Numbered from the stretch's first letter, positions 44,088 to 53,710 are shown. The stretch is 64,000 nt of DNA from Billgrantia kenyensis (GCF_013697085.1 NZ_JACEFT010000019.1:20821-84820), one strand, 5' to 3'. A program made the numbers and translations. The notes: generated by a model from the letters alone, not told the origin.

Positions 44088-45524
44088 ATGCGCCTACGCA
44101 ACCTGATCCTTATCTCGGTCATCGCACCGCTGTTTCTCGTGCTGCTCATCTTCAGCCTGGTGGCCATCAAGTCACTGGAGGAAAATGTCAGCACACGCCT
44201 GGAGCGTGAAGTCCAGGTAATCACCAATGTCATCGGCACCACCTTGAGCCACGCCATGGCTCGAGATGCGACCGAGCCACTCGAGGAGTCGCTCTACTCG
44301 GCGTTCTCCTTTCACCGCATCTATGGCGCCTATGTCTTCGACGCCAGCGGGCGCGAAATCTACGGGCTGGGCCTGGGCCAGGCCCTGTTCAGCCCACAGA
44401 CCATTCGTGAGGTAGCCGAGCAGGGTGAAATGCGTTCGGCATACCGCGAACACGAGGGCTGGCATTACTACTCGGTGCTCAAACCGCTGCTCTCCCCCAC
44501 CGGCGAGGTCCAGGGAGTCTTGCAGGTCAACCGGCTGAATACCGGCATCGAGAACTATACCGGCTTCCTCAGCCAGTTGGCCCTGCTGGCCTTCGTCGTG
44601 GGGGCCGCCGGCATCGTCTTTGGCATCTGGTGGGGTTTTCGGCGTCATATCGAGCGCCCGCTGGAGCGCATCCTCAGCGTCATGCAGCGCGTCGAGGCTG
44701 GCGACCGAGAGCAGCGCGCCGAGGCCGAAGGCCCTCAGGAGTACGGTCGCCTGGCCGTGGCGCTGAACGGGATGTTGGATGCCATGGCCGAGAAGGATGC
44801 CGACATCGAGGCACGCAGGCGCAAGGAGATCGAACTGGAAAAACGTCTGCGCAAGTCGAAAAAACTTGCCGAGCTTGGCGTGCTCGCTGCCGGGGTCGCA
44901 CATGAGATCGGCGCACCGCTCACGGTGATCAACGGCCAGGCCCAGCGGTTGGCGCGACGCGATACTCTCAGCGATGCCGACCGAGCCAAGCTCGGGCGCA
45001 TTCGCGGTGAAGTGGAGCGTATCGTCGAAATCGTGCGCCAGCTGATGGAGCTGGGGCGACGCCACAACGTCGAGAAGGAGCCCCTCGATCTGGCAGAACT
45101 GATCCAGACTTCACACGAGCTGGTTGAAGAGGACTTCGAGCGCAACGCCATTCGGCTGGAGCTCGAGCTCCCCTCGTCCAGCTCCCCTTTGCTGGCCAAT
45201 GGACAGCAATTGATCCAGGTCTTGACCAACCTTCTGCGCAACGCAGCACAGGCCGGAGTGAAGCGGGTGCGCATCCACACCCGGGAAGCAGACGGCTGGT
45301 TGACTTTGTTGATTGAAGATGACGGACCGGGCATTCCCGACGAGGCCAAGTCGAAGGTCTTTGACCCCTTCTACACCACCAAGCCAGTCGGCCAGGGCAG
45401 CGGTCTGGGGCTTTCGATGGTACACCGGATCATCAACGATCATGGCGGCACCATCGGGGTGTTCGACAGCGGACTGGGGGGGGCCGGATTCGAGATCGGC
45501 CTGCCGCTGAACGATACGGATTAA
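44088..45524 (+). CDS. Membrane sensor histidine kinase (NtrB-like)
   Basis: 478 residues from the ATG at 44088. An open TTG at 44019 overlaps the previous stop but would add a non-membrane leader; the choice is not certain. First helix LILISVIAPLFLVLLIFSLV, a periplasmic sensor of about 140 residues, second helix near 190 (ALLAFVVGAAGIVFGIWWGF), then HAMP, the phosphoacceptor H box LGVLAAGVAHEIGAPLTVIN, N box LTNLLRNAAQAG, G boxes DDGPGIP and GSGLGLSMV. It is paired with the response regulator 14 bp downstream. Signal unknown. Confidence 0.9.
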   Translation: MRLRNLILISVIAPLFLVLLIFSLVAIKSLEENVSTRLEREVQVITNVIGTTLSHAMARDATEPLEESLYSAFSFHRIYGAYVFDASGREIYGLGLGQALFSPQTIREVAEQGEMRSAYREHEGWHYYSVLKPLLSPTGEVQGVLQVNRLNTGIENYTGFLSQLALLAFVVGAAGIVFGIWWGFRRHIERPLERILSVMQRVEAGDREQRAEAEGPQEYGRLAVALNGMLDAMAEKDADIEARRRKEIELEKRLRKSKKLAELGVLAAGVAHEIGAPLTVINGQAQRLARRDTLSDADRAKLGRIRGEVERIVEIVRQLMELGRRHNVEKEPLDLAELIQTSHELVEEDFERNAIRLELELPSSSSPLLANGQQLIQVLTNLLRNAAQAGVKRVRIHTREADGWLTLLIEDDGPGIPDEAKSKVFDPFYTTKPVGQGSGLGLSMVHRIINDHGGTIGVFDSGLGGAGFEIGLPLNDTD

Positions 45525-45538
45525 GGAGGAAATGGCAC

Positions 45539-46924
45539 GTGACAGGGAGCTACAGCCACACCGAATTTCCCATCCTCGTGGTCGAGGATGACGCCGCTAT
45601 CCTGGAACTGCTCGAAGAGGAGCTCCAGGAAGCCGGCTATAAGACGCTCGGCGTAGGCAGCGCAGAAGATGCCCTGGTCACCCTGAGCCACAGTGAAGTG
45701 GCCCTGGTGATCAGTGACGTGCGCCTACCCGGCATGACGGGGATGCAGCTGCTCGAGCAGCTGCGCCATGAGGGCAGTCGCCTGGGCTTTATCGTGATTA
45801 CCGCTTTCGGCACGATCGATCAGGCGGTCGAGGCGCTCAAGATCGGTGCCGACGACTTCCTCACCAAGCCGCTGGATCTGGAAAGCGTCGGCGAAGCGGT
45901 ATTCCGCGTACTGGAGAACCGACGCCTGGCAGAGCGCTTCCAGCAGGACCAGCCGCCGGGGCACTTCCATGGCATCGTTGGAGAGAGCGAAACGATGCAG
46001 GCTCTTTTCCACGATGCTGCCCGGCTGGCCAAGAGCGATGCTCCTATCCTTATTCTGGGCGAGAGCGGCACCGGGAAGGAGCTACTGGCACGGGCCATCC
46101 ATGCCGAAAGCCCACGCTCCGGCGAGCCCTTCATCGCCATCAATTGCGCAAGCATTCCGTCGGAGCTGATGGAGAGCGAGTTTTTCGGCCATGTGAAAGG
46201 CGCCTTCACCGGTGCCAGCGATTCACGCCAGGGCTTGTTCCAGGCGGCCAATGGCGGCAGCCTCTTCCTCGACGAAATCGGCGAAATGTCGCCAGGGCTG
46301 CAGGCCAAGCTGTTGCGCGCCCTGCAGGAGAAGAGGGTCAAGGCGGTGGGTGCCGAAAAGGAGGAGGCGGTTGACGTTCGCATCATCGCCGCGACGCACC
46401 GTGACCTGGAACAGGAGATCGAAGGGGGCAATTTCCGCAGCGATCTCTTCTATCGGCTGGAAACGTTCTCGCTACGTATACCCCCGCTTCGCGAGCGACA
46501 GGGCGACATCGAGCGGCTGATCTCGGCCTTGATCGAAAAACACGCCGGGGCGCAGGGCAAGCAGATCGATCGCATCGAGCCCATGGCGCTTCAGACACTG
46601 CTCGAATACTCCTATCCGGGCAATGTGCGCGAACTCGAAAACGCCATCATGCGTGCTGTGACCCTGGCCGAGGAAGGCTTACTCAGTCACGCCGACCTGC
46701 CGGAGCGAATTCGCCAGCATGGTCAGGAACAACGCAGTGCGGTACATCAGCTTGGGGCAGGTAATGCCCTGGTAGCCAGCCAGCAAAGCTGGCCAAGCCT
46801 GGAAGAGGTAGAGAAGCGTTACATCCAGAAGGTGTTGGAAGCCACGGGAGGCAACAAGAGGCGCACTGCCGACATCCTCGGCATCGCCAGGCGTACGCTC
46901 TATCGGCGCCTGGAGGAGGAGTAG
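45539..46924 (+). CDS. Sigma-54-dependent response regulator (NtrC family)
   Basis: 461 residues from a GTG with AAGGAGGA upstream. The receiver domain has the phosphorylated Asp in LVISDVRLPG and Lys in LTKPLDLES. The AAA+ domain has Walker A LGESGTGKELLARAIH, the sigma-54 contact GAFTGA (VKGAFTGASD) and Walker B LFLDEIGEM. The C-terminal Fis-type helix-turn-helix is GGNKRRTADILGIARRTLYR. It should activate sigma-54 promoters when phosphorylated by the kinase encoded upstream. A terminator hairpin lies past the stop for the convergent gene. Confidence 0.92.
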   Translation: MTGSYSHTEFPILVVEDDAAILELLEEELQEAGYKTLGVGSAEDALVTLSHSEVALVISDVRLPGMTGMQLLEQLRHEGSRLGFIVITAFGTIDQAVEALKIGADDFLTKPLDLESVGEAVFRVLENRRLAERFQQDQPPGHFHGIVGESETMQALFHDAARLAKSDAPILILGESGTGKELLARAIHAESPRSGEPFIAINCASIPSELMESEFFGHVKGAFTGASDSRQGLFQAANGGSLFLDEIGEMSPGLQAKLLRALQEKRVKAVGAEKEEAVDVRIIAATHRDLEQEIEGGNFRSDLFYRLETFSLRIPPLRERQGDIERLISALIEKHAGAQGKQIDRIEPMALQTLLEYSYPGNVRELENAIMRAVTLAEEGLLSHADLPERIRQHGQEQRSAVHQLGAGNALVASQQSWPSLEEVEKRYIQKVLEATGGNKRRTADILGIARRTLYRRLEEE

Positions 46925-46986
46925 CGACACACTGCCCTTCCCCACTGCAGGTTCGCTGGTTAACAGCAATGGCCAACAACAGCGCA

Positions 46987-47015
46987 CAAAAAAGCCCCCG
47001 TGGGAGCTCGGGGGC
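46987..47015 (-). terminator. Intrinsic terminator of the acidic protein gene
   Basis: Minus strand GCCCCCG, 8-nt loop, CGGGGGC, then TTTTTTG. It is 173 bp past the stop at 47188 and converges on the response regulator gene. Confidence 0.8.
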
Positions 47016-47187
47016 GAAGCACGCCATGCAATTCCGCTGACGGTGCAAGGGGGGAGGGTGGCGGGCCGTCAGTGAATTGCGCGTGTTGAGGTTGCAGTGA
47101 GGGAGACCGGCTTTCCTTAGCCAGCCTCTCCCATTCTCAGCGGACATCAATAATCCCTTGGAGCCCGCTGCTCAGCTTGCAATTCGC

Positions 47188-47904
47188 TTACTGATTGCTG
47201 GTCGTGCCGGTAGCTCCGGGACCTGCTTGGCCGTCATCGGCACCCGGTGCAGTGGGATCATACTCATCGTTGCCCGGCATCGGCTCGGTATCCTCGCCAA
47301 AGCCCGGCTCCTGATCCTGGCCAAACCCGGGCTCGCCTTCCTGCTGGACACCCGGCTCGGTCGGATCCTGCTGGGCGCCCGGTGCAGCGGGGTCTGCGGG
47401 TGCGGTGCCCGGCGCTACACCATCTTCCATCGGAGCGGGATCAGCACCCGGTCCAGTGCCAGTGCCAGGGGCAGCATCAGTGCCGGGGGTAGGTTCGGCG
47501 CCCGGAGCTCCATCCACTGCGCCTGGCGCGGTCTCGGCTTCACCCTGGTCAGCGCCAACACCTGCACCAGTGCCGGCTCCTGCGCCCGCATCAGTGCCGG
47601 TTCCTACGCCCGCATCAGTGCCAGTACCTGGTATCTCATCGACGTCGGCTTCACCCGGCGCCACACCATCCTCCATCGGCGCGGGGTCTGCACCAGGCCC
47701 TGTATCTGCTGCTGCATCCGTACCCGGCGTGGGCTCAGCCCCCGGCGCGCCTTCAACAGCGTCGGCGGGATCCTGGGCCTGCTCTTGAGTCTGGAAATCG
47801 TCCTGCTGGGTCTGGGTCTGCTGGGCCAGTGCAAACGGGCTGGCAGTCAGCCCCATGGTCACACCAACTACACCAAGCTTCTTCAGAAATTCCTTGGACA
47901 TCAT
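47188..47904 (-). CDS. Exported acidic repeat protein without basic residues
   Basis: 238 residues from the ATG at 47904, with AGGAGG 7 nt upstream (a second ATG follows directly). Signal peptide 1-27 (GVTMGLTASPFALA). Past Lys9 the protein has no Lys, Arg or His, and is dominated by Gly, Pro, Ala, Asp, Glu and Thr. A 35-residue unit occurs twice, at 50-84 and 130-166, sharing GAPGAEPTPGTDAA and GADPAPMEDGVAPG. No domain is recognised; it is probably disordered and strongly anionic, as expected for a halophile envelope or secreted protein. It is next to an equally acidic lipoprotein at 48042. Confidence 0.7.
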   Translation of the reverse strand: MMSKEFLKKLGVVGVTMGLTASPFALAQQTQTQQDDFQTQEQAQDPADAVEGAPGAEPTPGTDAAADTGPGADPAPMEDGVAPGEADVDEIPGTGTDAGVGTGTDAGAGAGTGAGVGADQGEAETAPGAVDGAPGAEPTPGTDAAPGTGTGPGADPAPMEDGVAPGTAPADPAAPGAQQDPTEPGVQQEGEPGFGQDQEPGFGEDTEPMPGNDEYDPTAPGADDGQAGPGATGTTSNQ

Positions 47905-48041
47905 ACTTCCACCTCCTGCGGTCTCGTCTTGCGACGTGTTTGGGCCTCCTGCCCTCTGCCGCCGTCCATGGCAGCGAAACACCTTCCTCTGGCAGCGTTT
48001 CCTAACGAGGGGGCATTCATTGCCGCCCTTACTACTCTTGC

Positions 48042-48458
48042 TTACTGCTCTTGCTCATCATCGATCAAGGGATCGTTTTCCTGGCCTTGATCCATGGTGT
48101 CCTGTTCACCGTCAAGCTGCTGCTCGAGTTCGTCCTCATCGGGCACCGGCTCTTGCTCGGCTTCCGGTAACGGGTCCTGCTCCGGAGTGATGTCGCCCTC
48201 TTGCTCCGGCGCGGCGGCAGGATCTTCTGCACCATCACCGCCTGCAGTACCGGTCTGATCAATGCCCGGGTCTTCCGTGGTGTCCTGCATCGGGGAGGTC
48301 TGCTCCTCCATCGCCGGACTCTCTTGTTCCACTGGCGGCAGCTCATCATCGTCATTGCCGCAGCCGGCAAGCGACAGCGTACCCAATGCTAGAGCCACTG
48401 CTGCAGCCAAGGCAGGCAAGCGCCTGGTGAACACGCTTTCTCTCAGGTCATGGCTCAT
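48042..48458 (-). CDS. Acidic lipoprotein without basic residues in the mature part
   Basis: 138 residues from the ATG at 48458, with GGGAGAG close upstream. Lipoprotein signal with VALALGTLSLAGC, lipidated Cys33. After Cys33 there is no Lys, Arg or His; the mature part is Asp/Glu/Gln/Pro-rich (DDDELPPVEQ, PDEDELEQQLDG). It is likely tethered to the outer membrane as a flexible anionic chain. Arrangement and composition suggest a functional link to the neighbouring acidic protein at 47188, transcribed the same way 137 bp downstream. Confidence 0.7.
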   Translation of the reverse strand: MSHDLRESVFTRRLPALAAAVALALGTLSLAGCGNDDDELPPVEQESPAMEEQTSPMQDTTEDPGIDQTGTAGGDGAEDPAAAPEQEGDITPEQDPLPEAEQEPVPDEDELEQQLDGEQDTMDQGQENDPLIDDEQEQ

Positions 48459-48657
48459 AAGATCTCTCCCTTGATTGATCATCCGTCACCTAGGGAGCAG
48501 CACGCCGCGTGCCAGTCTTGCCATTTTTTCTAACATACCAAAATTATCAAAAACTTACTCAATCACCCCAGCCTGCTCAGCTGGCCAAAAAGCCGCAAAA
48601 TTCATGGCTAAAACTGACACATGGGCTTGTTTGCTACAGCAGAAATACCGCAGAACA

Positions 48658-48696
48658 AGACAAGCCGGAGGCGTCCATGACGTCTCCGGCTTGTCT
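48658..48696 (-). terminator. 18-bp stem hairpin between Pot-type operon and acidic lipoprotein gene
   Basis: The arms AGACAAGCCGGAGGCGTC and GACGTCTCCGGCTTGTCT pair over 18 bp with a single G-T pair and a 3-nt loop. It lies 38 bp past the stop of the permease at 48734. A T-run is lacking, so it may stabilise the transcript as well as end it. Confidence 0.6.
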
Positions 48697-48733
48697 GTTC
48701 GGGGAGTGAAGCTGGGTAGCGAGTGGTTCCACC

Positions 48734-49585
48734 CTATTCCGGCGTGACGCCGCGCAGCCTTTCGCTGCGCCGCCGCAACAGCTCCAGCGTCGTCAGCATC
48801 ATCATCGAGAGCAGCACCAGCAGTGTCGCCACCGCGAGGATCGTCGGGCTTATCTGTTCGCGGATACCCGACCACATCTGGATCGGCATGGTGCGCTGCT
48901 CCGGCCCCGAGATGAACAACACCACTACGACCTCGTCGAACGACGTAATGAAGGCGAACAGGGCGCCGGACACCACCCCCGGGGTCACCAGAGGGAGCAC
49001 CACCTTGAAGAAGGTTCGCGTCGGGTTGGCGCCGAGGCTGTGGGCCGCCTTGATCAGGGTGGTATCGAAGCTGGACAGCGTTGCCGTGACGGTAATCACG
49101 ACGAAGGGAATCCCCAGCGCAGTATGCGCCAGAATCACGCCGAGATAGGTCTGGGCCAGGTTGACCTTGGAGAAGAAGAAGAACATCGCCGCTGCCGATA
49201 TGATCAGTGGGACGATCATGGGTGAGATCAGCAGCGCCATGATGGCACTGCGTGCCGGCATGTGCCGGCTCGACAATCCCAATGCCGCAACGGTGCCCAG
49301 GATAGTCGCCAGAATGGTCGAGGCGATGCCAATGATGAAACTGTTCTTGATCGCATTCAGCCAGGCCCGCGAGGTGAAGAAGTCCTCATACCAGCGCAGC
49401 GAGAATCCCGCCGGGTCCAGGGTCAGCATCTCCTGGGTGAAGGTGAAATAGGGCTGGGCGTTGAACGATAGCGGAATGATGATCAGCAGCGGCCCCACCA
49501 GAAACAGGAAGATCAGCGCGCAGATGCCCAGAAAGACATAGTGCCAGATGCGCTCGCCACGGGTGGCATAGGAGGGAATGGCCAT
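48734..49585 (-). CDS. Polyamine-type ABC transporter permease (PotC-like)
   Basis: 283 residues from the ATG at 49585, 4 nt after the preceding gene's stop. Six helices; first one IWHYVFLGICALIFLFLVGP. The EAA-type loop is in LIKAAHSLGANPTRTFFKVV. This is the second permease of a PotABCD-type importer. Gene order in the operon is ATPase, binding protein, PotB-like, PotC-like. Confidence 0.9.
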   Translation of the reverse strand: MAIPSYATRGERIWHYVFLGICALIFLFLVGPLLIIIPLSFNAQPYFTFTQEMLTLDPAGFSLRWYEDFFTSRAWLNAIKNSFIIGIASTILATILGTVAALGLSSRHMPARSAIMALLISPMIVPLIISAAAMFFFFSKVNLAQTYLGVILAHTALGIPFVVITVTATLSSFDTTLIKAAHSLGANPTRTFFKVVLPLVTPGVVSGALFAFITSFDEVVVVLFISGPEQRTMPIQMWSGIREQISPTILAVATLLVLLSMMMLTTLELLRRRSERLRGVTPE

Positions 49586-49589
49586 CGAG

Positions 49590-50843
49590 TTACCCCAGCT
49601 TGACCTTGTCGACACCGATGATGCGGTTGAAGACCAGATAGAAGACCACCACCACGAACAGGAGGATCGAAGCGATCGCTGCCGCCAGTCCCCAGTTGAG
49701 CGAGGTCTGCATGTGGTAGGCAATGTAATTGGTGATGAAGCGACCCGACTGGCCACCCACCAGCGCCGGCGTGATGTAGTAGCCTATCGACAGGATGAAC
49801 ACCAGGATGCCGCCCGCCGCGATCCCAGGAATGGTCAGCGGGAAGTAGACCCGGCGGAAGCAGAGGAAAGGACGACCGCCTAGCGAGCGCGCCGCTCGCA
49901 TGTAGCTCGGCGGGATGGTTTTCATCACCGAGTAGAGGGGCAGGATCATGAACGGCAGCAAGATATGGGTCATAGCCACGATGGTGCCGGTCTTGTTGTG
50001 GATCATCTGCCAACGTGCCTCGTCGGCGATCACGCCCAGCGCAACCATCATGTCGTTGAGCACGCCCTGGGACTGCAGGATGGCGATCCAGGTCGTGGTG
50101 CGTACCAGCAACGAGGTCCAGAACGGCAGCAGAACCAGTATCATCAGCAGGTTGGAGTAGCGCAGCGGCAGGCTGGCAAGCAGGAAGGCAATCGGATAGC
50201 CGAGCAGCAGTGTCAGGCCGGTAATCACCAGGCTCATCCACAGGGTGCGCCAGAACAGGTTGACGTGCAGGCGCTGTGTCTCCGGAGCCCGGACGATTTC
50301 ACCGTCCGGTGTCAGTTGACGATCCACCGCCGCGAGATAGTAACTGAGCGTCAACGGCGAGGACTCACGCTCGATCAGCTTCCAGGTGTCCAGGTCGCCC
50401 CAGTGGGCATTGAGCTCTATCAACGCCTCCCGGTAAGGCGGCTCGAGAGCGCCAAGGCCGCGGGCAGAACGCGTGATGGCCGAGCGCATGCCCGACTTCT
50501 CGTAGTTCAGGCGACTCGACAACAAACCCAGGTTGCGTGCCTGCTGGCCCTCGCGCAGGTCTTCGGCCAGCGCTGCAAACACCTCCTCTCCAGGCAGTGA
50601 CTCCCTGTCCCAGCCCTCCAGTGCATCGACCGTCCGCGAAAGGTGCGTCGAGACTTCGGGATTGTCGACGCTGCGCCACAGCATCTCGCCGATCGGCATG
50701 ATGAAGGCGATCACCAGGAACAGCAGCAGTGGGGACACCAGTAGGAACGCCTTCAACTTCGAGCGCCTCACGGCGCGGCGCAGGCTGATCTTGAGCGGAA
50801 CGCCATCGGCGGTCGTCAATGGGGATGCGGGAGAATCGGACAC
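49590..50843 (-). CDS. Polyamine-type ABC transporter permease (PotB-like, with long periplasmic insertion)
   Basis: 417 residues from the GTG at 50843, with GGAGGGG 4 nt before it. After the first helix (FLLVSPLLLFLVIAFIMPIG) there is a loop of about 140 residues (SRTVDALEGWDRESLPGEEV onward) before the core helices, much longer than in PotB of Escherichia coli but usual for this subgroup. The coupling loop is SYMRAARSLGGRPFLCFRRV. It pairs with the gene at 48734. Confidence 0.9.
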   Translation of the reverse strand: MSDSPASPLTTADGVPLKISLRRAVRRSKLKAFLLVSPLLLFLVIAFIMPIGEMLWRSVDNPEVSTHLSRTVDALEGWDRESLPGEEVFAALAEDLREGQQARNLGLLSSRLNYEKSGMRSAITRSARGLGALEPPYREALIELNAHWGDLDTWKLIERESSPLTLSYYLAAVDRQLTPDGEIVRAPETQRLHVNLFWRTLWMSLVITGLTLLLGYPIAFLLASLPLRYSNLLMILVLLPFWTSLLVRTTTWIAILQSQGVLNDMMVALGVIADEARWQMIHNKTGTIVAMTHILLPFMILPLYSVMKTIPPSYMRAARSLGGRPFLCFRRVYFPLTIPGIAAGGILVFILSIGYYITPALVGGQSGRFITNYIAYHMQTSLNWGLAAAIASILLFVVVVFYLVFNRIIGVDKVKLG

Positions 50844-50884
50844 TCGGCCCCTCCAGAAAGCAGCATGACGAAAGCTGTGCACGT

Positions 50885-50908
50885 CCGCCCGGCCGAGTGG
50901 CCGGGCGG
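50885..50908 (-). promoter_or_regulatory. 10-bp stem hairpin between binding protein and permease genes
   Basis: CCGCCCGGCC and GGCCGGGCGG pair perfectly around a GAGT loop, 11 bp after the binding protein stop, without a T-run. Same position and type as the hairpins at 18345 and 26111. Confidence 0.6.
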
Positions 50909-50918
50909 CGATCACGCC

Positions 50919-52040
50919 TTACTGAGCCAGCCAGGCGTCGAAGCGCTGATTGAGCTCGTCGCTGTAGTCGGCCCAGAACTCGTCGTCCTTCTGGATCGCC
51001 GTGGCGAAGTTGGGCTCGTAGGTCGGCATGTGGGGCTCCATCTCGATGCCGGTTTCGGCATGGGTCGAGACGTACTCGGAAGAAGAGAGTCTTGCCGGGC
51101 CGTAGGAGATGTACTGGGCCTGGTCGGCCAGCCGTTGGGTGTCGGTGGCGAAGTAGAGGTAATCACGCACCTTGTCCAGCTTGCCGGTCGGCACCACCCA
51201 ACCGTCGAGTTCAAAGACCTGGGCATCCCAGATGATCTCGAAGGGCTGGTTCTCGCTTACCATGGCATCGAAGATGCGGCCGTTGTAGGCCGAGGCGAAG
51301 GCAACCTCACGGTCGGCCAGCAGCTGCGGGGGCTGGGCACCCTCCTCCCACCAGATCACGTGATCCTTGATCGTGTCGAGTTTGGCAAAGGCGCGTTGGA
51401 TGCCCTCCTCGGTCTCGAGCATGGCGTAGACATCGTCACGGTCGACGCCGTCGGCTATCAGCGCCCATTCCAGATTGTTGATCGGGCGGCGCATCAGGGC
51501 GCGCTGTCCGGGGTAATTCTCCAGGTCAAACACGTCCTCGATGGTGCTGGGCTGCTGGTCCTCGGGGAACATCGAGCTGTTGAACGCCACGATGTTGGAG
51601 TAGACGATCGAGGCCACGAAGCACTCACCCAGGGCGCCATCGACGAAATCCTCGCTGGGCGGGGTACCGTCCGGTGCCTCGGCCAGCAGCTCATCATGAT
51701 CGAGCGGCTCGATCAGGCCTTCGGCACAGGCAATCATGGCGTCGGCAGGCAGCATGTCGACCAGGTCCCAGGTCACGTTGCCCGCCTGGCTCTGCGCTCG
51801 CAAGCCTGCCAGGGCATTCGCGCTGCGATCGATATTGACGATGTCGTCGCCGGTTTTCTCCCTCCAGGGCTCATGGTAGGCGCGCTCCTGGCTCATGCTG
51901 TAGGCACCGCCCCAGGAGACGATATTGAGTGTCTGCTGGGCCTGCACCACGCTTGCCACCCCCAGCACCGAGACGCCTGCCACGGCACATGCGATCAGTT
52001 TCATCGCCGGCTTTCCCGCTTTTTGTTGGTAGTGTTTCAT
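50919..52040 (-). CDS. Polyamine-type periplasmic binding protein (PotD/YdcS-like)
   Basis: 373 residues from the ATG at 52040, with GGAG about 7 nt upstream. Signal peptide up to about residue 35 (ACAVAGVSVLGVASVVQAQQ). LNIVSWGGAYSMSQERAYHE, WDLVDMLPADAMIACAEGLI and the C-terminal FWADYSDELNQRFDAWLAQ fit SBP family 8 receptors for spermidine, putrescine and related cations. The ligand may equally be a quaternary amine or other organic cation. An operon with strong hairpin at its 3' end suggests high expression. Confidence 0.88.
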   Translation of the reverse strand: MKHYQQKAGKPAMKLIACAVAGVSVLGVASVVQAQQTLNIVSWGGAYSMSQERAYHEPWREKTGDDIVNIDRSANALAGLRAQSQAGNVTWDLVDMLPADAMIACAEGLIEPLDHDELLAEAPDGTPPSEDFVDGALGECFVASIVYSNIVAFNSSMFPEDQQPSTIEDVFDLENYPGQRALMRRPINNLEWALIADGVDRDDVYAMLETEEGIQRAFAKLDTIKDHVIWWEEGAQPPQLLADREVAFASAYNGRIFDAMVSENQPFEIIWDAQVFELDGWVVPTGKLDKVRDYLYFATDTQRLADQAQYISYGPARLSSSEYVSTHAETGIEMEPHMPTYEPNFATAIQKDDEFWADYSDELNQRFDAWLAQ

Positions 52041-52094
52041 CGCCTTTCTCCATGCTTGTTGTACTTGTTGAAACAGCAACAGGACCGAAGCCTG

Positions 52095-53240
52095 TCAGGC
52101 ATCCAGCGCCCGACAGTCGCTGCTGGACCAGCCGATCTCGACCGACTGGCCCGGCCTCAGCGAAGAGTGCCCTTGCGCATTGGGCGTCTTGAGAATGAAC
52201 TCGTCGTTACCGCAAACGCTGACTCGCGTACGCAGGTGGTCGCCGAGATAGATAACCTCCCTGACCTCGGCATGGAAGCAGTTATCGAAGCCAGGGGACT
52301 GACTATCCAGCACGATGCCAACACGTTCGGGGCGCAGCGACAGCGTGGTACGTGCGCCAATGCCGCCTGCGGCTACCGGCTTGGCCTGTACCGTTTCTCC
52401 GCTGTCGAGGCGTACCAGGCATTTCTCGCCGACCATCTCGGTAACCTCGCCATACAGGCGGTTGTTCTCGCCGATGAAATTCGCGACGAAGGCATTCTCG
52501 GGCGCCTCGTAGAGGGTTTCAGGAGCGGCAAGCTGCTGGACCACGCCATCATTGAACACGGCAATGCGGTCGGACATGGTCAGGGCTTCGGTCTGGTCGT
52601 GAGTGACATAGATCATGCTCACTCCCAGGTCGGCATGAATACGCTTGATCTCGTACTGCATTTCCTCACGCAGGTTCTTGTCCAGTGCCCCTAGCGGCTC
52701 ATCCATCAGCACCAGCTCGGGCTCGAACACCAGCGCGCGGGCCAGGGCCACACGCTGCTGCTGGCCACCGGAAAGCTGCGCCGGGCGACGGTCACCGAAG
52801 TCTTCCAGACGCACCATGGCCAGCGCGCGCGCCACCTTTTGCTTGATCTCCGATTTGGAGAGATGACGTACCTCGAGAGGAAAGGCAAGATTCTCTGAGA
52901 CGGACATGTGCGGGAAAAGGGCATAGTTCTGGAAGACCATGCCGATACCCCGCTTGTGCGGCGGCAAATCGTTGATGGGATTTCCCTTGAGCAGGATCTG
53001 CCCGTGGGTAGGTGTCTCGAAGCCCGCCATCATCATCAGGCAGGTGGTCTTGCCCGACCCGGAAGGGCCCAGCAAAGTGACGAATTCTCCCTTGTGGATA
53101 TCGAGGTCGAACCCTTTTACCACCAGCTCGATGCCGTCATAGCTCTTCTGGACATTGATGAAGCGAGCAAATGGGGGAGGCGTATCGCTCGGAACTTCCC
53201 TTGCGCTATCGTGACGTTCTTGTTGCAGGCTTTCGTTCAT
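52095..53240 (-). CDS. Polyamine-type ABC transporter ATPase (PotA-like)
   Basis: 381 residues from the ATG at 53240; an in-frame ATG at 53252 is also possible. Walker A LGPSGSGKTTC, Q-loop VFQNYALFPHM, signature [19 protein letters not shown], Walker B LVLMDEPLGALD, switch His in YVTHDQTEAL, and a C-terminal TOBE domain (GEVTEMVGEKCLVRLDSGE, SLRPERVGIV). It is the first gene of the four-gene importer operon. The promoter must lie in the 470-bp gap to uspA. Confidence 0.92.
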   Translation of the reverse strand: MNESLQQERHDSAREVPSDTPPPFARFINVQKSYDGIELVVKGFDLDIHKGEFVTLLGPSGSGKTTCLMMMAGFETPTHGQILLKGNPINDLPPHKRGIGMVFQNYALFPHMSVSENLAFPLEVRHLSKSEIKQKVARALAMVRLEDFGDRRPAQLSGGQQQRVALARALVFEPELVLMDEPLGALDKNLREEMQYEIKRIHADLGVSMIYVTHDQTEALTMSDRIAVFNDGVVQQLAAPETLYEAPENAFVANFIGENNRLYGEVTEMVGEKCLVRLDSGETVQAKPVAAGGIGARTTLSLRPERVGIVLDSQSPGFDNCFHAEVREVIYLGDHLRTRVSVCGNDEFILKTPNAQGHSSLRPGQSVEIGWSSSDCRALDA

Positions 53241-53710
53241 GCAGAGTTCCATTGACGGCCATGGGCAGCGAAACGGCGACGCTTCGCACCTGAGCTGGCC
53301 TTTGTTCTTATTGGATTGATAAGACCCTATTCTCTCCAAGAGGCTGCCGCAACTCTGGCAAAGTCCAAACAGCGTTGAACCCTGTGTGGACAAAATCGAA
53401 AATTTCGTTTAACGCAATGGTTACGCGGGCTCACCAAAAGACACTTTGCGCTGCGATATATGCCAATCCACCGGAGCCCGCCTTGCGCTGGATAACCTAG
53501 CCCCACCTCACCAACATGCCGTTCCTTCTTCCAAGTTCCCTGGGCACGATTCGGCAAAGCCGAGCATCACCATGTACAATTCTTGTTCACATCGAACGTG
53601 TCCCATTGGCTTGGCATGTATGGCCAGACCAGCCAAGCTTGTTACACGTTGTGTCGAAATGCGTGCACGACCGTCGAACCTTCCATTCACGTGAACCTGG
53701 AGAGCACGAC
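53241..53710. other. 470-bp divergent promoter region
   Basis: Lies between the Pot-type operon (minus) and uspA (plus). No gene is supported. A short inverted repeat CGAAA-A-TTTCG at 53397-53407 sits near the middle in AT-rich sequence and may be an operator; no clear -35/-10 pair was found. Confidence 0.45.
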
